A stretch of 64,000 bases of DNA from Protula sp. h YS-2021 (taxonomy: Eukaryota; Annelida; Polychaeta; Sabellida; Serpulidae). The position numbers and the translations under genes were made by a program. The stretch spans positions 8,136,271 to 8,200,270 of the forward strand of contig OX457032.1 in NCBI GenBank assembly GCA_949752745.1. Reading direction: 5' to 3'. The notes under the pieces are model-generated. The model was not told the origin of the DNA and ran no database searches. It saw only the letters and a program-made list of their open reading frames with translations. Shown here one piece after another: positions 11,760 through 22,442 of the stretch. Position 1 is the first letter of the stretch; the number at the start of each line of letters is the position of its first letter.

Positions 11760-12065
11760 ACCTTAAAGGTACTTTGATGTCTTTTATTTCTATCAAAAAT
11801 GTATTTATTGGTAAAAGTGTAGTTTGTATTGAAAGAACTTTTCTTTACGAGGTATGTCAAAGCGGGTTTTACCCCAACGCCAGTTTCTAATATCGTGTAG
11901 ATGTGAAGATAAGCGAACGTTAGCTTTTGCCAAATAAATCTATCGTTTTATTCTTTAAAAAGCTTTTCATGAATAAACGCCTAGTTCGAGTTCTCCACCT
12001 TTAGGCCTTCGGTTATCCGCCCTTATCCATCCTCACTTCAAACACGCTTGAGAAGGGGGGGGGGC
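11760..12065. repeat. Repeat shared with about 40,470-40,600
   Basis: The stretches around GATAAGCGA, ACGCTTTATTC, GAGTTCTCCACCTTTAG and CCATCC recur in the same order at about 40,470-40,600. Copies are diverged; class unknown. Confidence 0.4.
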
Positions 12066-12149
12066 GTGAGATGAAAAATATTCGGTAATTTGTTGTAACC
12101 CAGTCTTAAACAGTCGAGAGTTTTCTTTATTGCCCAATAAGGCAATTTT

Positions 12150-13320
12150 TAGCCGATTGCCTGAGGCCTGTCTAGAGAACAAATACACACAAGGAATTTT
12201 ACAAAAATGGCCTACCTAACAAGTATTTGTAAAAAATTTAAAGAAAATTTGATCAAAATTGTGAGAGGAGAAACAATTTGAAAACTAGACTGGCCATTGT
12301 CTTTGTTAAAACAAAAACGGATATGTCTTCCCCGCCCTGGAATCAGTCACGTGGAAAAAATTCCTTGCTTAAAAGTAGAACATTGGCGAACCCAAAAAAT
12401 TTAAAAATCGCCAAAAAATACATTTTACAGAAAATGAAGAAAAACTTCGCAGTAAACATTTGCACTATATGTGGGTTCTTCTTGCCCCGTTTCAGCCTAA
12501 TCCAATAAAAAATTGTAAAAATCGCCAAAAATACATTTTCAACGAAAATGAAAAAAAACTGTGCAGTAAACATTTGAGCTATATGTGTGTTCTTGCGACG
12601 TCTGAGCCTTATCCAACGAACTGTTTTGGAGATATAGCCTGCCAAAGTGAAAAAAAAAATGCACGAAACACCCCTATGTTTAAAATTTGCAAAAAATAGA
12701 ATTTTTAAAGGAACGAAAAATAAACACGGGCATCATCTAGACATGTACCCTAATATGTATGTATATTTTGAGAAAAATGGACTCAATGATTTCATAGGAA
12801 CTCACAGCGGAGCGACGGACGGACGGGCACACCAAATACAATATATGTCTCACTCAGGGGAAGACATATAATTGGACACCAAAATATTAAAAATGGCCCA
12901 ATTTAGCTAATTTTTGGCGACTTGCAAAAAAAGTTATTTTTCAAGTGAGACCTTTCTAGAAAACAATCGTTCAAACTTGCAAAGGAATCCAATCAAAATT
13001 GTGGGAGAAGAAGCATTTGAAAACTGAACGCCTAAAATTAGGCGGATCAGCAACTGAAGCAATTTTTCAATAGAGGTCTAACTAAAAAATATTGTTTCAA
13101 ATTTAAAGAAATCTTATCAATATTGTGGGAGAAGAAGCATTTTGAAAATAAAGAATCGAAAAATTGTTTACGTCTCCTTTCCCTTCATTTTGCCTATTTT
13201 TGGCGGATCGCCAAAAAAGTAATTTTTCAAGAGAGGCCTATCTAGAGAACATTCAAGGAAAATGTGAAAGGCATAAAGTCAAAACTGAAGGAGAAGAAGC
13301 ATTTTAAGTCAAAGTTCACA
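12150..13320. repeat. Degenerate tandem repeat of about 130 bp
   Basis: Four or more diverged copies of a module (GAGGCCTATCTAGAGAAC ... AATTTAAAGAAA ... ATTGTGGGAGAAGAAGCATT) at about 12,165-12,285, 12,945-13,030, 13,070-13,150 and 13,225-13,310. Between them, 12,380-12,640 holds a second duplicated module (CAGTAAACATTTG and CGCCAAAAATACATTTT). No gene. Confidence 0.6.
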
Positions 13321-13344
13321 TACAGACAACGGATAACCCCTCTA

Positions 13345-13345
<1 letters not shown>

Positions 13346-13428
<83 letters not shown>
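13346..13428. repeat. (TA)n microsatellite
   Basis: About 80 bp of pure TA. Confidence 0.95.
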
Positions 13429-13431
<3 letters not shown>

Positions 13432-13639
13432 GTATGTGTTTGTGTGTATCTGTGGCCCCTCCCACACCAAAATGACAAATTCCATTTTAGCCCCCCCCCC
13501 CTGCCTTCTCTCCCCCACCCCCTTTCCGATGCAAAAAAAGAGAAATTTCGAATCTTTTTTTTGAAAATGTTATGAAAAGACATACACATTTGCTTATATT
13601 AGTTTAAGGAAAATTATTTTTAAAATGCCCCCAATTTAG

Positions 13640-13642
<3 letters not shown>

Positions 13643-13728
<86 letters not shown>
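13643..13728. repeat. (TA)n microsatellite
   Basis: About 85 bp of pure TA. The sequence after it (AAAAAAGAGAAATTTCGCAT) matches that at about 13,534, so the two TA tracts may belong to a duplicated unit. Confidence 0.95.
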
Positions 13729-13731
<3 letters not shown>

Positions 13732-14284
13732 AAAAAAGAGAAATTTCGCATCTTTTGTTTTGAAAATTTAATGAATAGACATGTACATATTTTATGAAAA
13801 AAACGGTAAGATACTGAGATAAATACATCGGGTGGGGATAGGGAGGGGGCGGTGGGAATACAAGAAGATAAAAGATCCCATGCCACCCCTGACGGCGAGA
13901 TCCCATGCCACCCCTGACGGTGTCTTCTAACGGGGTGGCAGGAGATATGCTGCGTCCACATTGCCTGATGCCACCCCGGTTGTCGTCTCGCGATGGCGCC
14001 TCAATTATTCTGACAATGTATCATACCTCTTTTCTGTGTAGTCAAATGCAGAACATACTCAAATGTAATCACCTCTGGCCGTTTGCTTTTACTCTAAAAT
14101 TATTTTTGACTCAGGATTTGAAAAAATATTGTTTTTTCCTAAATATTGTTTTTTTTTCGCCGAAATCTTTGTACAGCTCTGCTGGAACATACATGAATTG
14201 TTATTAGCAATCAATATACAACGTACTCAAATCTATGAAGCAAACAAAGCTCATTACTTCTCATACAGCACGACAATCGTTGGC

Positions 14285-14445
14285 TCGTGTCACTTCAGTG
14301 GTAGATTGGTGTCACCTCAATGGTGGGCTTGTTTCACCTCAATGTTGGGCTGGTGTCACTTCAGTGGTGGCCTGGTGTCATCTCAGTTGTGCTGGTGTCA
14401 CCTCAATGGTGGACTGGTGTCACCTCAAAGGTGGGCTTGTGTCTC
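14285..14445. repeat. 23-bp minisatellite
   Basis: About seven units with the core GGTGTCACCTCAATGGTGGG; copies differ by one to four bases. Confidence 0.85.
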
Positions 14446-14449
14446 TCAA

Positions 14450-15030
14450 ATGCAAACCCTCTCTATAGCAAATCAGGAAGCCGTCTATTTAATTCGAGAA
14501 CATTTTTATTGCAAGATTCTGTTTCGCCAATGAAACAAATAGCGTTTGTAAAATCAAAACTCTTAGATAACCCTTACATAACTAATCTTAGCCCTTTGCT
14601 TTGTGGTTTTTAAAAGGTCCTTCATAAAACAACCCCTAAGCTGTTTCCGAAACCACTTGTCAAACACAAAAGATCTAGTCCTGTGACTATTTAAGATATA
14701 AGTAGAAATATAGAGCAAACCCTCCCTCATGGAGGGGGAAGTATACAGTAAGTGTCTTCTCCGATATAAGGAAGTAACAACCTGTTTGACCGGATCTCTT
14801 AAATCTCATATTTCACACTCTCTTTCTTGGGCACCTACATTTTTCACTCACACTCCGCCATGGGGCCGAAAACTTGCTTTTTCTTAATTAAAATATTTAA
14901 AAGGAACTATTATGGAGCTGGTAAAAAATTAAAATAATTTTATACTGCAAAAAATACAACATGCATGCAACGTATCTCTATAATTTCACACTAGACCCCT
15001 TACTTCTCATTCAACACTTCAGTTTCCAAA
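14450..15030. other. Gene-free stretch
   Basis: Nothing recognised. An (AAT)n tract follows at 15,040-15,072, and a short direct repeat (GAGAGAACTGGGCCA) occurs at 15,087 and 15,119. Confidence 0.5.
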
Positions 15031-15149
15031 TTACAATAATAATAATAATAATATAATAATAATAATAATAGGAAAAGATAATAAGCGAGAGAACTGGGCC
15101 AAGCATAAAGGATAGGACGAGAGAACTGGGCCACCTGACCAACCCGTGG

Positions 15150-15212
15150 GAAAAATTGTGATTTTTGCATATTTATCCGTTTCAGACGATTCTGAGCAAC
15201 TTTGTTATTTAT
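15150..15212 (+). promoter_or_regulatory. Polinton subterminal motif
   Basis: Contains GCATATTTATCCGTTTCAG followed by ACGATTCTGAGCAACTTTG. The same block occurs near both ends of the complete element (about 43,943 and, inverted, about 49,935) and nine times at 1,380-2,255. A protein-binding or replication site is possible; function is inferred. Confidence 0.55.
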
Positions 15213-15214
15213 TC

Positions 15215-15400
15215 CCCCTCTCAAGGATGAAAAAAGAGAAATCCACAGTTTCAAGAAATCCAAGACCTTTTGGAAATCAAAAAGTTTCCTTTACTATCCT
15301 GCAAAGAAGGGAAATCCAAAAATTCCCAGAAATCTAAAACCATTGGGAAATTCTAATGTTTCTTTCACTATCTTAAAAGAACATCCACAAACATTCATGC
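15215..15400. repeat. Two diverged units of about 80 bp
   Basis: AAATCCAAGACCTTTTGGAAATC-like and AAATCTAAAACCATTGGGAAAT-like units, each followed by TTTCTTTCACTATC, lie between the subterminal motif and the polymerase relic. Confidence 0.55.
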
Positions 15401-15468
15401 ATCATCACTCACACTAGAACGACAGATTTTTGCATTCATTTCATCAGTTGGTGGTCCTGTGAAGGACC

Positions 15469-17644
15469 GTGGGTGTTGCTCTGTGTCATCATCATATGGC
15501 ACAGAGGTGCCTTATGAACGATATTGCCATCAATGTTTTTGGTTTTGAAAATCAAGTTGTGGTACCCATCCACATACGTCGCATGAGTCAGCATGAGAGT
15601 GACGCTGAAATCAACTTACTACTCATCAGTAACAATGAGAAGAGAAATTATTGCCTGATTAAGAACTTTATTCGACTCATAACGTATCGTACACACCATA
15701 AAGTTAAAACGTTTTACTGCTTCAATTGTCTGCATGAATTTATGCGACAAGAGCTTTCGACAAACGACAGCGATTATCATTTTCATTTATGCTGACTTTG
15801 AATGCTGTACAGAGAAACAGGATGTTGATCGTTACCAACATCACAAGGCTAATAGTTTTGCCTATGTTGTCGTCAGCGAATATGAGAAGCCTGATCCTGT
15901 GCTTTACCGTGAGACAATGCTGTTCAACAATTTCTGGAGTGTATGTTAGAAGAACGTAATCGCATTGTGAATTGGTTAAGCAATCTAAAACCCATTGAAA
16001 TGACCGCTGAGAATGTGAAACAGTTTGCTCAAGATACTCCTTGTTACATTTGCCATGAGTTGATGTGAGTTGATCCTGTGCGAGATCATGATCACTTCAA
16101 TGGAAAATACAGAGGAGCAGCTCATATCGAATGCAACCTAGTTTCGCTTAAGATAGTGGATCAGCAACGAAAGTAGGATTCATTCATAATTCCTGTCCTA
16201 TGTCCCAGATGTGTTGGCAAATTTTTGTATTTGAAAATTTTAGAAATATGTGTCTTAGCACGTATGAATTGGGTCCTGTTTATTACTATACAGCACCAGG
16301 TTTGACATGGGACGCTATGCTGAAATATACCAAGATTCCATTGGAACTGATAGATGATATTGACATGTATCAAATGGCAGAGCAAGGTCTGTGAAGAGGT
16401 GTCTCAGTGGTTACACATAAGTATGCAACAAAAGTCAGCAACCCCTACATTCCAGACTATGATGTGACCAAGTCAACAAACTACATCATGTACTTTGATG
16501 CCAACAATTTCTGTGGTTGGAGTTTGTCAAACTGTGAATTTGCATGAGTGGAAGATCCAGAATCTCTGGACCATATGAAAGTGCGTGAAGATGCTGAGAC
16601 AGTATATATTTTAGAGGTAGACCTCACATATCCGGATGAAATCCATTATCACCATAGCGACTATCCAGTGGCTATTGAAACGAAAACTGTTCAAATCAGT
16701 GAATTGTCAGAACCTAAAAAAACAGTTGGGATTGAAATGTATACCTATAGAAAAGCTTATTCCTAATCTCAGTGATAAGAAAAAGTATGTAGCATATTAT
16801 CAAAGTCGCAGCAATATGTATCTCTTGGATTAAAAGTGACAAAGGTGCATCGATCCATTATGTTCCAACAGAGTAAATAGTTAGTTAAATACATAGATGT
16901 TAACACAGAGAAGAGAAAAGTGACAAAAAATCCGTTTGAAAAGGACTTGATGAACAATGCCATATTTGGCAAAACCATGAAAGATGTGACGAAACGAACC
17001 AATGTAGTATTACTTCACAAAATGAAGACTTGACAGTAGTACACTGCCTCAAATCGGATCTGTTGCTGAACAAGCCAATTCAGATTGGGTTTATTATTCT
17101 AGATCTCAGCAAAAGCTTCATGTATGATTACCACTACAATTACATGAGGAAAAAGCATCCAGAGGCAAAATTACTGTTCATTGACACAGACACTTTGTGT
17201 TATGACATACCAAACAGAGACATTTATAAAAATATGCAACAGGATAGTCATCTTTTTATACAAGTGATTATCCAAAGGATCATTTCCTTCATTCCTCTGT
17301 GAACAAGAAAGTATTGAGGAAAATGAAAGATGAAACTGCTGGAATGTCCACTGAGGAGTTTGTAGGACTTCGGTCGAAGAAGTACATTTTGCTGTATGTT
17401 GGACAAGAGAAACATAAGGGCATTACACGCGTCTGTCAGAGGCGAATAACACATGCTCAGTACAAGAATAGTTTGTTCAGGGAAGAGGAATCATATGTTT
17501 GAAACATCATTCGAAGTCAGAAACATCAAATTTTTCAGATAAGATTCAGAAGCTTGGTTTATCACCATTTGATGATAAGCGCTTCGTATTGGATGATAGT
17601 TACACCCCGCTAGTTCATGGGCATTACACAACTTATATAGCATA
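15469..17644 (+). pseudogene. Protein-primed DNA polymerase B relic (Polinton)
   Basis: The N-terminal zinc-ribbon-like segment (FYCFNCLHEF) is followed by the exonuclease motif YADFEC, a zinc-binding segment (CYICHELM ... DHDHFNGKYRGAAHIECN), polymerase motif A (YIMYFDANNF, at about 16,485), the KNPFEKDLMNNAIFGKTM segment of motif B (about 16,925-16,980), motif C (LLFIDTDTLCY, about 17,180) and the C-terminal LDDSYTPLVHGHY ending at the TAA at 17,642. This order is that of the family B polymerases of Polintons/adintoviruses, which copy linear DNA from a protein primer. At least eight frame changes or stops separate these blocks. Motif C reads DTDT in place of DTDS, and motif A has Phe-Cys where Leu-Tyr is usual. 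It cannot encode a working enzyme. Confidence 0.8.
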
Positions 17645-17650
17645 AAAGGC
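17634..17650 (+). promoter_or_regulatory. TATA-type promoter overlapping the polymerase stop
   Basis: TATATAGCATAAAAGGCG overlaps the last codons of the polymerase relic and lies about 60 bases before the accessory start at 17,703. It matches the promoter at 46,029-46,042. Confidence 0.45.
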
Positions 17651-17702
17651 GCCCGCCCTCAGACATAACAATCATTCTATATAAAAATGTTGAAGAGTGA
17701 AC

Positions 17703-18217
17703 ATGTTTGCAGTGAATGAACAACGACTACTATCTACGGCAATGCCTACAGAAAAGTATGAGACAATGCCTACAGAAAAGCCTATAGCAAAGCCTGAGAC
17801 AATACTTACGGCAAAGTCTTGAAGGCACTACCACTACAGCAGCTTCAAAGGCGACCACAGTTTCTTTTTTTTGTTTTGTTTTTGTTTTGTTTTTGTTTTG
17901 TCTTCTTGGTTTCATTCAAAAGGATGGCCGAAAGACTCATTTGTGCTAATTCCGTGGTGGTGAATAACCCTGTGCAGTCGTATAGCTGAGGCAATTTGAG
18001 GCAAAGGTCAATCCCCCGCTTTCCACCCCTGGCAGGATTCGAACCAGGGATCATAGGATTACAGGACCAACGCTCTACCGACTGAGCTAACCGTCACCCC
18101 CACACCGATCACAGTTTAGAAAGATAAAAAGAGATGAGTTACCAGCTACCATGCCGCCATGTAAACAGCGAAAATAGAGTTTGAGGCAGAGCCTAAAGCA
18201 AAGTAGAACTTGAGCGT
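17703..18217 (+). pseudogene. Accessory basic-protein gene split by a SINE
   Basis: Homologue of the 93-residue protein at 46,098. It starts at ATG 17,703 with the same Met-Pro-Thr/Glu-Lys repeats. A stop (TGA) follows the AAGTCT codons at about 17,821, and a tRNA-derived SINE then interrupts the region that encodes the basic tail. After the SINE the homology resumes (AAGATAAAAAGAGATGAGTT) and runs to about 18,217. Function of the intact form is unknown. Confidence 0.65.
17861..18104 (-). mobile_element. tRNA-derived SINE
   Basis: On the minus strand, the 5' end from 18,104 is a tRNA-like head with an A box (TTAGCTCAGTCGG, 18,078-18,090) and a B box (GGTTCGAATCC, 18,035-18,045), followed by an unrelated body and a (CAAAA)n-type tail (17,861-17,910). 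Imperfect target duplications flank it: GCGACCACAG (17,851-17,860) and CCGATCACAG (18,105-18,114). The uninterrupted target is seen in the homologous gene at about 46,270. The anticodon loop reads CCTGTAA, which suggests a tRNA-Thr-like ancestor, but the anticodon stem is mismatched, so it is not a working tRNA. Confidence 0.85.
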
Positions 18218-18241
18218 AAAGCTGCCACCACTACAAAGTCC

Positions 18242-18535
18242 ATGAAGAAGATGAGAGTAGACGATTTACTGGTTATGCTACCCATTAGTGGAGAAACATA
18301 TATTAAATTGGTGAATTATCAACAGCAGATGATGGTTAACATTCGTGAATATATTACGAATCATGCATCTGGAAGGTTATATCCTACCAAGAAGGGAATT
18401 GTGTTGTCATTGAAAGACTGGAAAATACTGAAGAAGCGAATGACGTCAGTGGCTTTCGCTCTTCAGCAGATTGATGTGTGTATAAATGCAGTGACATTCA
18501 GAAGATGGTTCAGTAGAACCCATTTATCATCATGA
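18242..18535 (+). CDS. PC4-like single-strand DNA-binding protein (Polinton)
   Basis: An open frame of 97 codons with a domain of the transcriptional coactivator p15/PC4 type: ETYIKL strand, VNIREYI (beta strand with the conserved Ile-Arg-Glu-Tyr), then TKKGIVLSLKDWKILKK, the conserved Lys-Gly-Ile-x-Leu-Ser-Leu-x-x-Trp ending. PC4 domains bind single-stranded DNA as dimers. It is closely related to the intact copy at 46,405-46,677. The frame ends in sequence unlike that copy after about residue 80, so a frameshift near 18,480 is likely and the gene may be broken there. Confidence 0.65.
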   Translation: MKKMRVDDLLVMLPISGETYIKLVNYQQQMMVNIREYITNHASGRLYPTKKGIVLSLKDWKILKKRMTSVAFALQQIDVCINAVTFRRWFSRTHLSS

Positions 18536-19088
18536 ATTCAAACGTGAAACTGTCTCTAAGCCACTTGGGTGAACTGACCATCTGTTATTGTGGAACTTAC
18601 ATTTTCCTGAAGTTCAAGCCTTGGTGAAAGGTATTTTGAATCTTTTCCAATACAAAGATTTCATCTACAAGTCTCAGAAGATCTTAGTTTGAAAGTCATT
18701 GAACGAGACGGTGAACGCTGTATACAATTCCAACAGTATGACAATCTTACCAGATGCTATGATTTCATCACCCTCAGTGCAGAACATTGGAGCCAAGTTT
18801 TTGAGGCTTTGCAAGAACTTAAAACTTAGCTTTGAACCAAATGGACATGTACAATTGATATGTGGTTCAAAGAAAATTGACTTTACACCTATTATGTGGA
18901 CTATGATAAAGTCTATGAAAGGTTTAAATGAACTGACACTGTCACACCATGTCGATGTGAAAGTGATTGCATTGGATGAATGTTATGTCAGTTTTCATAA
19001 CATTTACATTTGGGGTGATAACATTTGTGATGCTTATATCAATTTAAGTTCTTATGATTGGGCTAATATGTTACATGTATTAACATAA
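18536..19088 (+). pseudogene. Second PC4-like module, frameshifted
   Basis: Decayed coding sequence after the first PC4 unit. The final open frame (18,699-19,088, 129 codons) has two segments that resemble the end of PC4 domains: PIMWTMIKSMKGLN and AYINLSSYDWANMLHVL. Segments before it (HEFKRETVSKPLG, PEVQALVKGIL) lie in other frames. I infer a once longer protein with repeated PC4-like folds. A deleted form of the same region remains at 46,680-46,925. Confidence 0.4.
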
Positions 19089-19089
19089 T

Positions 19090-19740
19090 ATGTATTCGAA
19101 ATATTTTTGTTTTTATTCTCAATAAATTTAAATATTTCAATTTGGTGTTTATGATAATTGTGATGTTCAATAAAATAAGAAAAAACACGTATGATCCCTT
19201 TCAACTTTTTATATTCTCAAACAATACTTGACTATAATACAAAACGACAAAAAATTATATAAATTAAATGCATATGATTACAAAGAAAAAATACCTTTCT
19301 CTCACTAATATATGACGTATAATACAAGGTTTATAGATGAGCTAACATCTCGCCAGTGACCCTTTCTTAAGAATGAAAAAATATGAAAATGAAAAGGTTT
19401 ACGGGTGAATTAACATTCACCAGGGACCTTATTAGAATGATATGACATTATTGTGACATTAGTAATAATTTACAAAATGTACATTGTTGGATAATTATAT
19501 CACTTAACTACAAATTTAGAAAATAAATAAAATTAGTTTAATAGAACAACGGTTTATAATGTCTATAGACAAAGTCTTTGACCACAAAATCTCTATCACA
19601 TCATTTTAATGCATTTACAATATCCAACATACTATGATCTCGAACTCTGTGCAATATGTAATACACAATAAAAACCACAAGTATTATAACTGGGCTGTTG
19701 TAATGGTATGGAATTGTTTACATACTCATTACTTAAAAAC
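19090..19740. other. AT-rich intergenic region inside the composite Polinton
   Basis: No gene. It includes AATAAA signals on both strands and a short duplicated sentence (GGTTTATAGATGAGCTAACAT / GGTTTACGGGTGAATTAACAT). From about 19,536 it matches the region starting at 24,433, marking one edge of the duplicated capsid block. Confidence 0.6.
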
Positions 19741-19971
19741 TTTGCTTAACGATTATCTATAGGTGCGAGTCCATAAGAGTCAAAACATTCCATAATTTTT
19801 ATCAAAGTACACAGCAACCCAATGTCAACCAGGTTCATCATGATTGTCTGTGTTGATGACATAGGCTCCTTGCTGTAATGCTGGTAGTTGATCCACAGGG
19901 AATACTCCAAGGTATAGGTCTTTTGTCATAACATCATTGGTTAATATGGCATCTGTCTACTTTGTGTTCAT
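19740..19971 (-). pseudogene. Adenain-like maturation protease relic, copy 1
   Basis: Starts at 19,971 (minus, MNTK) and resembles the adenovirus-type cysteine proteases (family C5) of Polintons: GVFPVDQLPALQQGAY, NTDNHDEPG, then HWVAVYFDK, which contains the expected catalytic His. A stop after four codons and another just before the His break it. Only the N-terminal part remains; the catalytic Cys region is not seen. Confidence 0.65.
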
Positions 19972-19985
19972 GGTTGATAATCAGA

Positions 19986-21224
19986 CTAAATGCTGCGATT
20001 CGCGCTTATTTCAAAGATGTTGTAAAATTCAGCATAAGCTATGGCATTGACTGTATTTTGCAAAGCACTGGCAAAATACACTTCTAGCCACCAGTTTCCA
20101 TGCTTGATAATGGCGTAATGCCCTTCACCATCATAATCATGTGTTAAGTCGAAATAAAATAAAGCATAATCTATAGGCCAATCTTCCCGTTTTATGATAG
20201 AACTTTTCTCACCATTCAATTTATCAAAGATTTGCAAAGAGTTTCATAAGCGTCAATATATTTTTTCGAAGGATGCATGATGAACCATTCCAATGGCAAT
20301 ACGTAGTGGAAATTGAGACAAAAAGATGTTACCTTTCATAAAAGATTGAAACCCAGCGGGGATGGCTAAAATTTTACATTCTTTTCTGGTAATACGAAAT
20401 TTGGCAGGAGTTTTCATCAATGCATCTGTATGTCCTAGCTGAGTACCTGGACTAGCCCTCACTTTGCGAATAGTTAAAACGCATCTCTCACTTATACCTT
20501 AAAGAATTTGCAGCCATTAATTTGCAGCCATTAATACATATTCATCTTTTTGTCTGTGCAAACGTAGTTTCATACTCATGCCATTGGGAGGATGACGATC
20601 CTGCTCACACAAATATACTCTAAAGGTACCTGTAAGCATAAACTCACGGCTTAGAAGCGTATGCAAATAACGATTGTGTGAACCATTATTTCCTGCTTCA
20701 GGTAATTCACCACCTTAATGATTTATATGAAAACTTGTTATATACTTTTCATGATTGGGTCTTTACACCTCAGTAGAATTCATTGATCAAGTATCTTTAC
20801 AGATGAGACGCACAGAGCGCTCACAATTGAGGCTTTCTTCCGAGTGGTGGATGAGGCGAGAAATGGGGCAGGTATAACCATGGAAATTTTTACTTTGTGG
20901 AACCAATCGATCATTCAGAAATAATTCAATATTGGACCATAACCCATCACACAAATCATTGATGGCTGTTTAAGCTATCCACTACACCACAAACTGCTCC
21001 ACACGTTTTACAATGCTATATGCAATATGAAGTCCACTGTTCTTTAAATCTAAATATTCTTCTGTACTTACAGGAATATAAAATTCTACTTGAGTGCCAT
21101 CTCGTATGGCAGTGATTGAGTGCCTACATTGTAACGTTTTCTTCAGCAGTTTGCATTGGGAGTATGTGAAACCATTCAATGGGGAAAGATTACATTCACA
21201 AGATTGATCATGGATGATTGACAT
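19986..21224 (-). pseudogene. Major capsid protein (double jelly-roll) relic, copy 1
   Basis: The N-terminal piece (21,224-20,982) starts MSIIHDQSCECN and carries TAIRDGTQVEFYIPVSTEEYLDLK, followed in broken frames by a mid-part (about 20,940-20,250) and an intact C-terminal piece (20,237-19,986) with ALFYFDLTHDYDGEGHYAIIK and NTVNAIAYAEF. This pattern is that of the widespread F54H12.2-like proteins, regarded as the Polinton hexon-like major capsid protein. Stops and frameshifts are frequent. Copy 2 lies at 24,837-26,178. Confidence 0.7.
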
Positions 21225-21238
21225 TTTTTTCTACTTCA

Positions 21239-21545
21239 AAAATATATCGTTTGATGTTGCTAGTTTCACTTTCTTTCGCCTTCTAACAACTTTCGTTGGT
21301 GTACTTCGTTTATCAATAGCACCAACAACTTATTGAGCTACACGATCAGTCACGTCTTTAACCACATTTTTGCAGCCTTTTTAAGATGTGGTGCAGCAAT
21401 TTTAGCTCCTGCCTTAATGAGTGGAATGTTTTTTCGAGCCAATACTCCAAAGAACAAACCAATATTGTATAGTGCATCTTTATATCCTGGCAAATCCCCA
21501 CCCACTTGACGAAGAAAATGGTTGCGGTATGCGGATGGATTGTGT
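21239..21545 (-). pseudogene. pVI/pX-like minor core protein relic, copy 1
   Basis: On the minus strand upstream of the capsid gene: a Gly-rich N-terminal segment (GGDLPGYKDALYN) and the basic segment IPLIKAGAKIAAPHLKKAAK, then stops. Polintons and adintoviruses encode short, basic, amphipathic proteins like adenovirus pX/pVI next to the hexon gene. The role is inferred from context and composition. Confidence 0.5.
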
Positions 21546-21583
21546 CAATATGTTTTCATAATGCTTTTTGTCGAAAATGAAGT

Positions 21584-21969
21584 TTATGTATCACCTTTCC
21601 AGTTAGAAACATTATGGCCTGCATCATCCGTAATATTCATCTCTATCACATCAAATTTTGATGTGTTAATAGGTACGTAATGAGGTTGTTCATAAGTTTT
21701 CATATCACCATCAGCACCTTGAATGGGAACAGAACGTAGTAAAGGTACATAGTAATTTCCAACTACCAGCGGCTCGCAAAAATGCTGCAGTACACACAAA
21801 GTGTTTAAATTCCATGTATCACATCTGCTTGATGTTCAGCAGGACCAGATTCTTTATACCATTTATCTTGCATAAATTCTAAGATCTCAGCTAATCCACT
21901 AGAAAAGACTGTTGATTCCATGATGGCTAAATCATACATGGCGTGGATAGACTGGATGTGTATATACAT
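21584..21969 (-). pseudogene. Penton-like minor capsid protein relic, copy 1
   Basis: The N-terminal piece starts at 21,969 (MYIHIQ); SSGLAEILEFM with SGPAEHQ marks the centre; the C-terminal piece (21,799-21,584) has PHYVPINTSKFDVIEMNITDD, typical of the end of Polinton penton (single jelly-roll) proteins. Compared with copy 2 a large internal segment is deleted and a stop follows ADVIHGI. Confidence 0.6.
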
Positions 21970-22442
21970 TACTTTACGCATGACACACGTCATCCATACT
22001 ATCTGCATGATCTACATTGCTGTCTAATACCTTTGCTTGACGCAAGCACTTGCAAACCTTATTTTTTACAGGAATATGATTATTATTTTCATTTTCTTTA
22101 CAACAACACCATAACTCTTAAAGCCATGTTAAAAAGTTTCCCATCCTTCTGAAAAATGCCTTTTTTGACGCTGCTTTATCTCTTTCGTAATATCTTCACG
22201 AGTTGTCTTTTTGCCAAAAACAGTTTTTGGAATATTAGCATCTACAATTTCCACAATAACTGCTTCCAGTCTCGTGGTTGTTCTAATCGTTCTTTTCTTC
22301 TCGTACCAACCAACGCTTGTTTCAGTAAATCGGTAATGTTGGAATTTTCAATTACATCTCCAGTTTTCAACACAAGTTCATTTTTATCTATCCATCTCGC
22401 ACCATGTTTCTTAAGTTCTGCCTCAGGTTGTGTTACTTTCAT
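21970..22442 (-). pseudogene. Unknown Polinton accessory genes, copy 1
   Basis: Inverted homologue of 23,530-23,975. The 66-codon frame 22,442-22,242 starts MKVTQPEAELKKHG and contains KTGDVIENSNITDLLKQAL, a pattern seen beside capsid genes in Polintons. After a break comes a Cys-rich segment. Function unknown. The homology stops abruptly at about 22,442, where the plus-strand ATPase relic begins: a rearrangement junction. Confidence 0.45.

Noticed and set aside
18025..18104. A functional tRNA-Thr gene
   Set aside because: The anticodon stem is mismatched, position 33 is C, and the tRNA-like head continues into a SINE body and tail with target duplications.
22156..22440. N-terminal extension of the ATPase open frame
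   Set aside because: This part is antisense to the inverted accessory gene (22,442-21,970); real ATPase homology begins only after 22,440.
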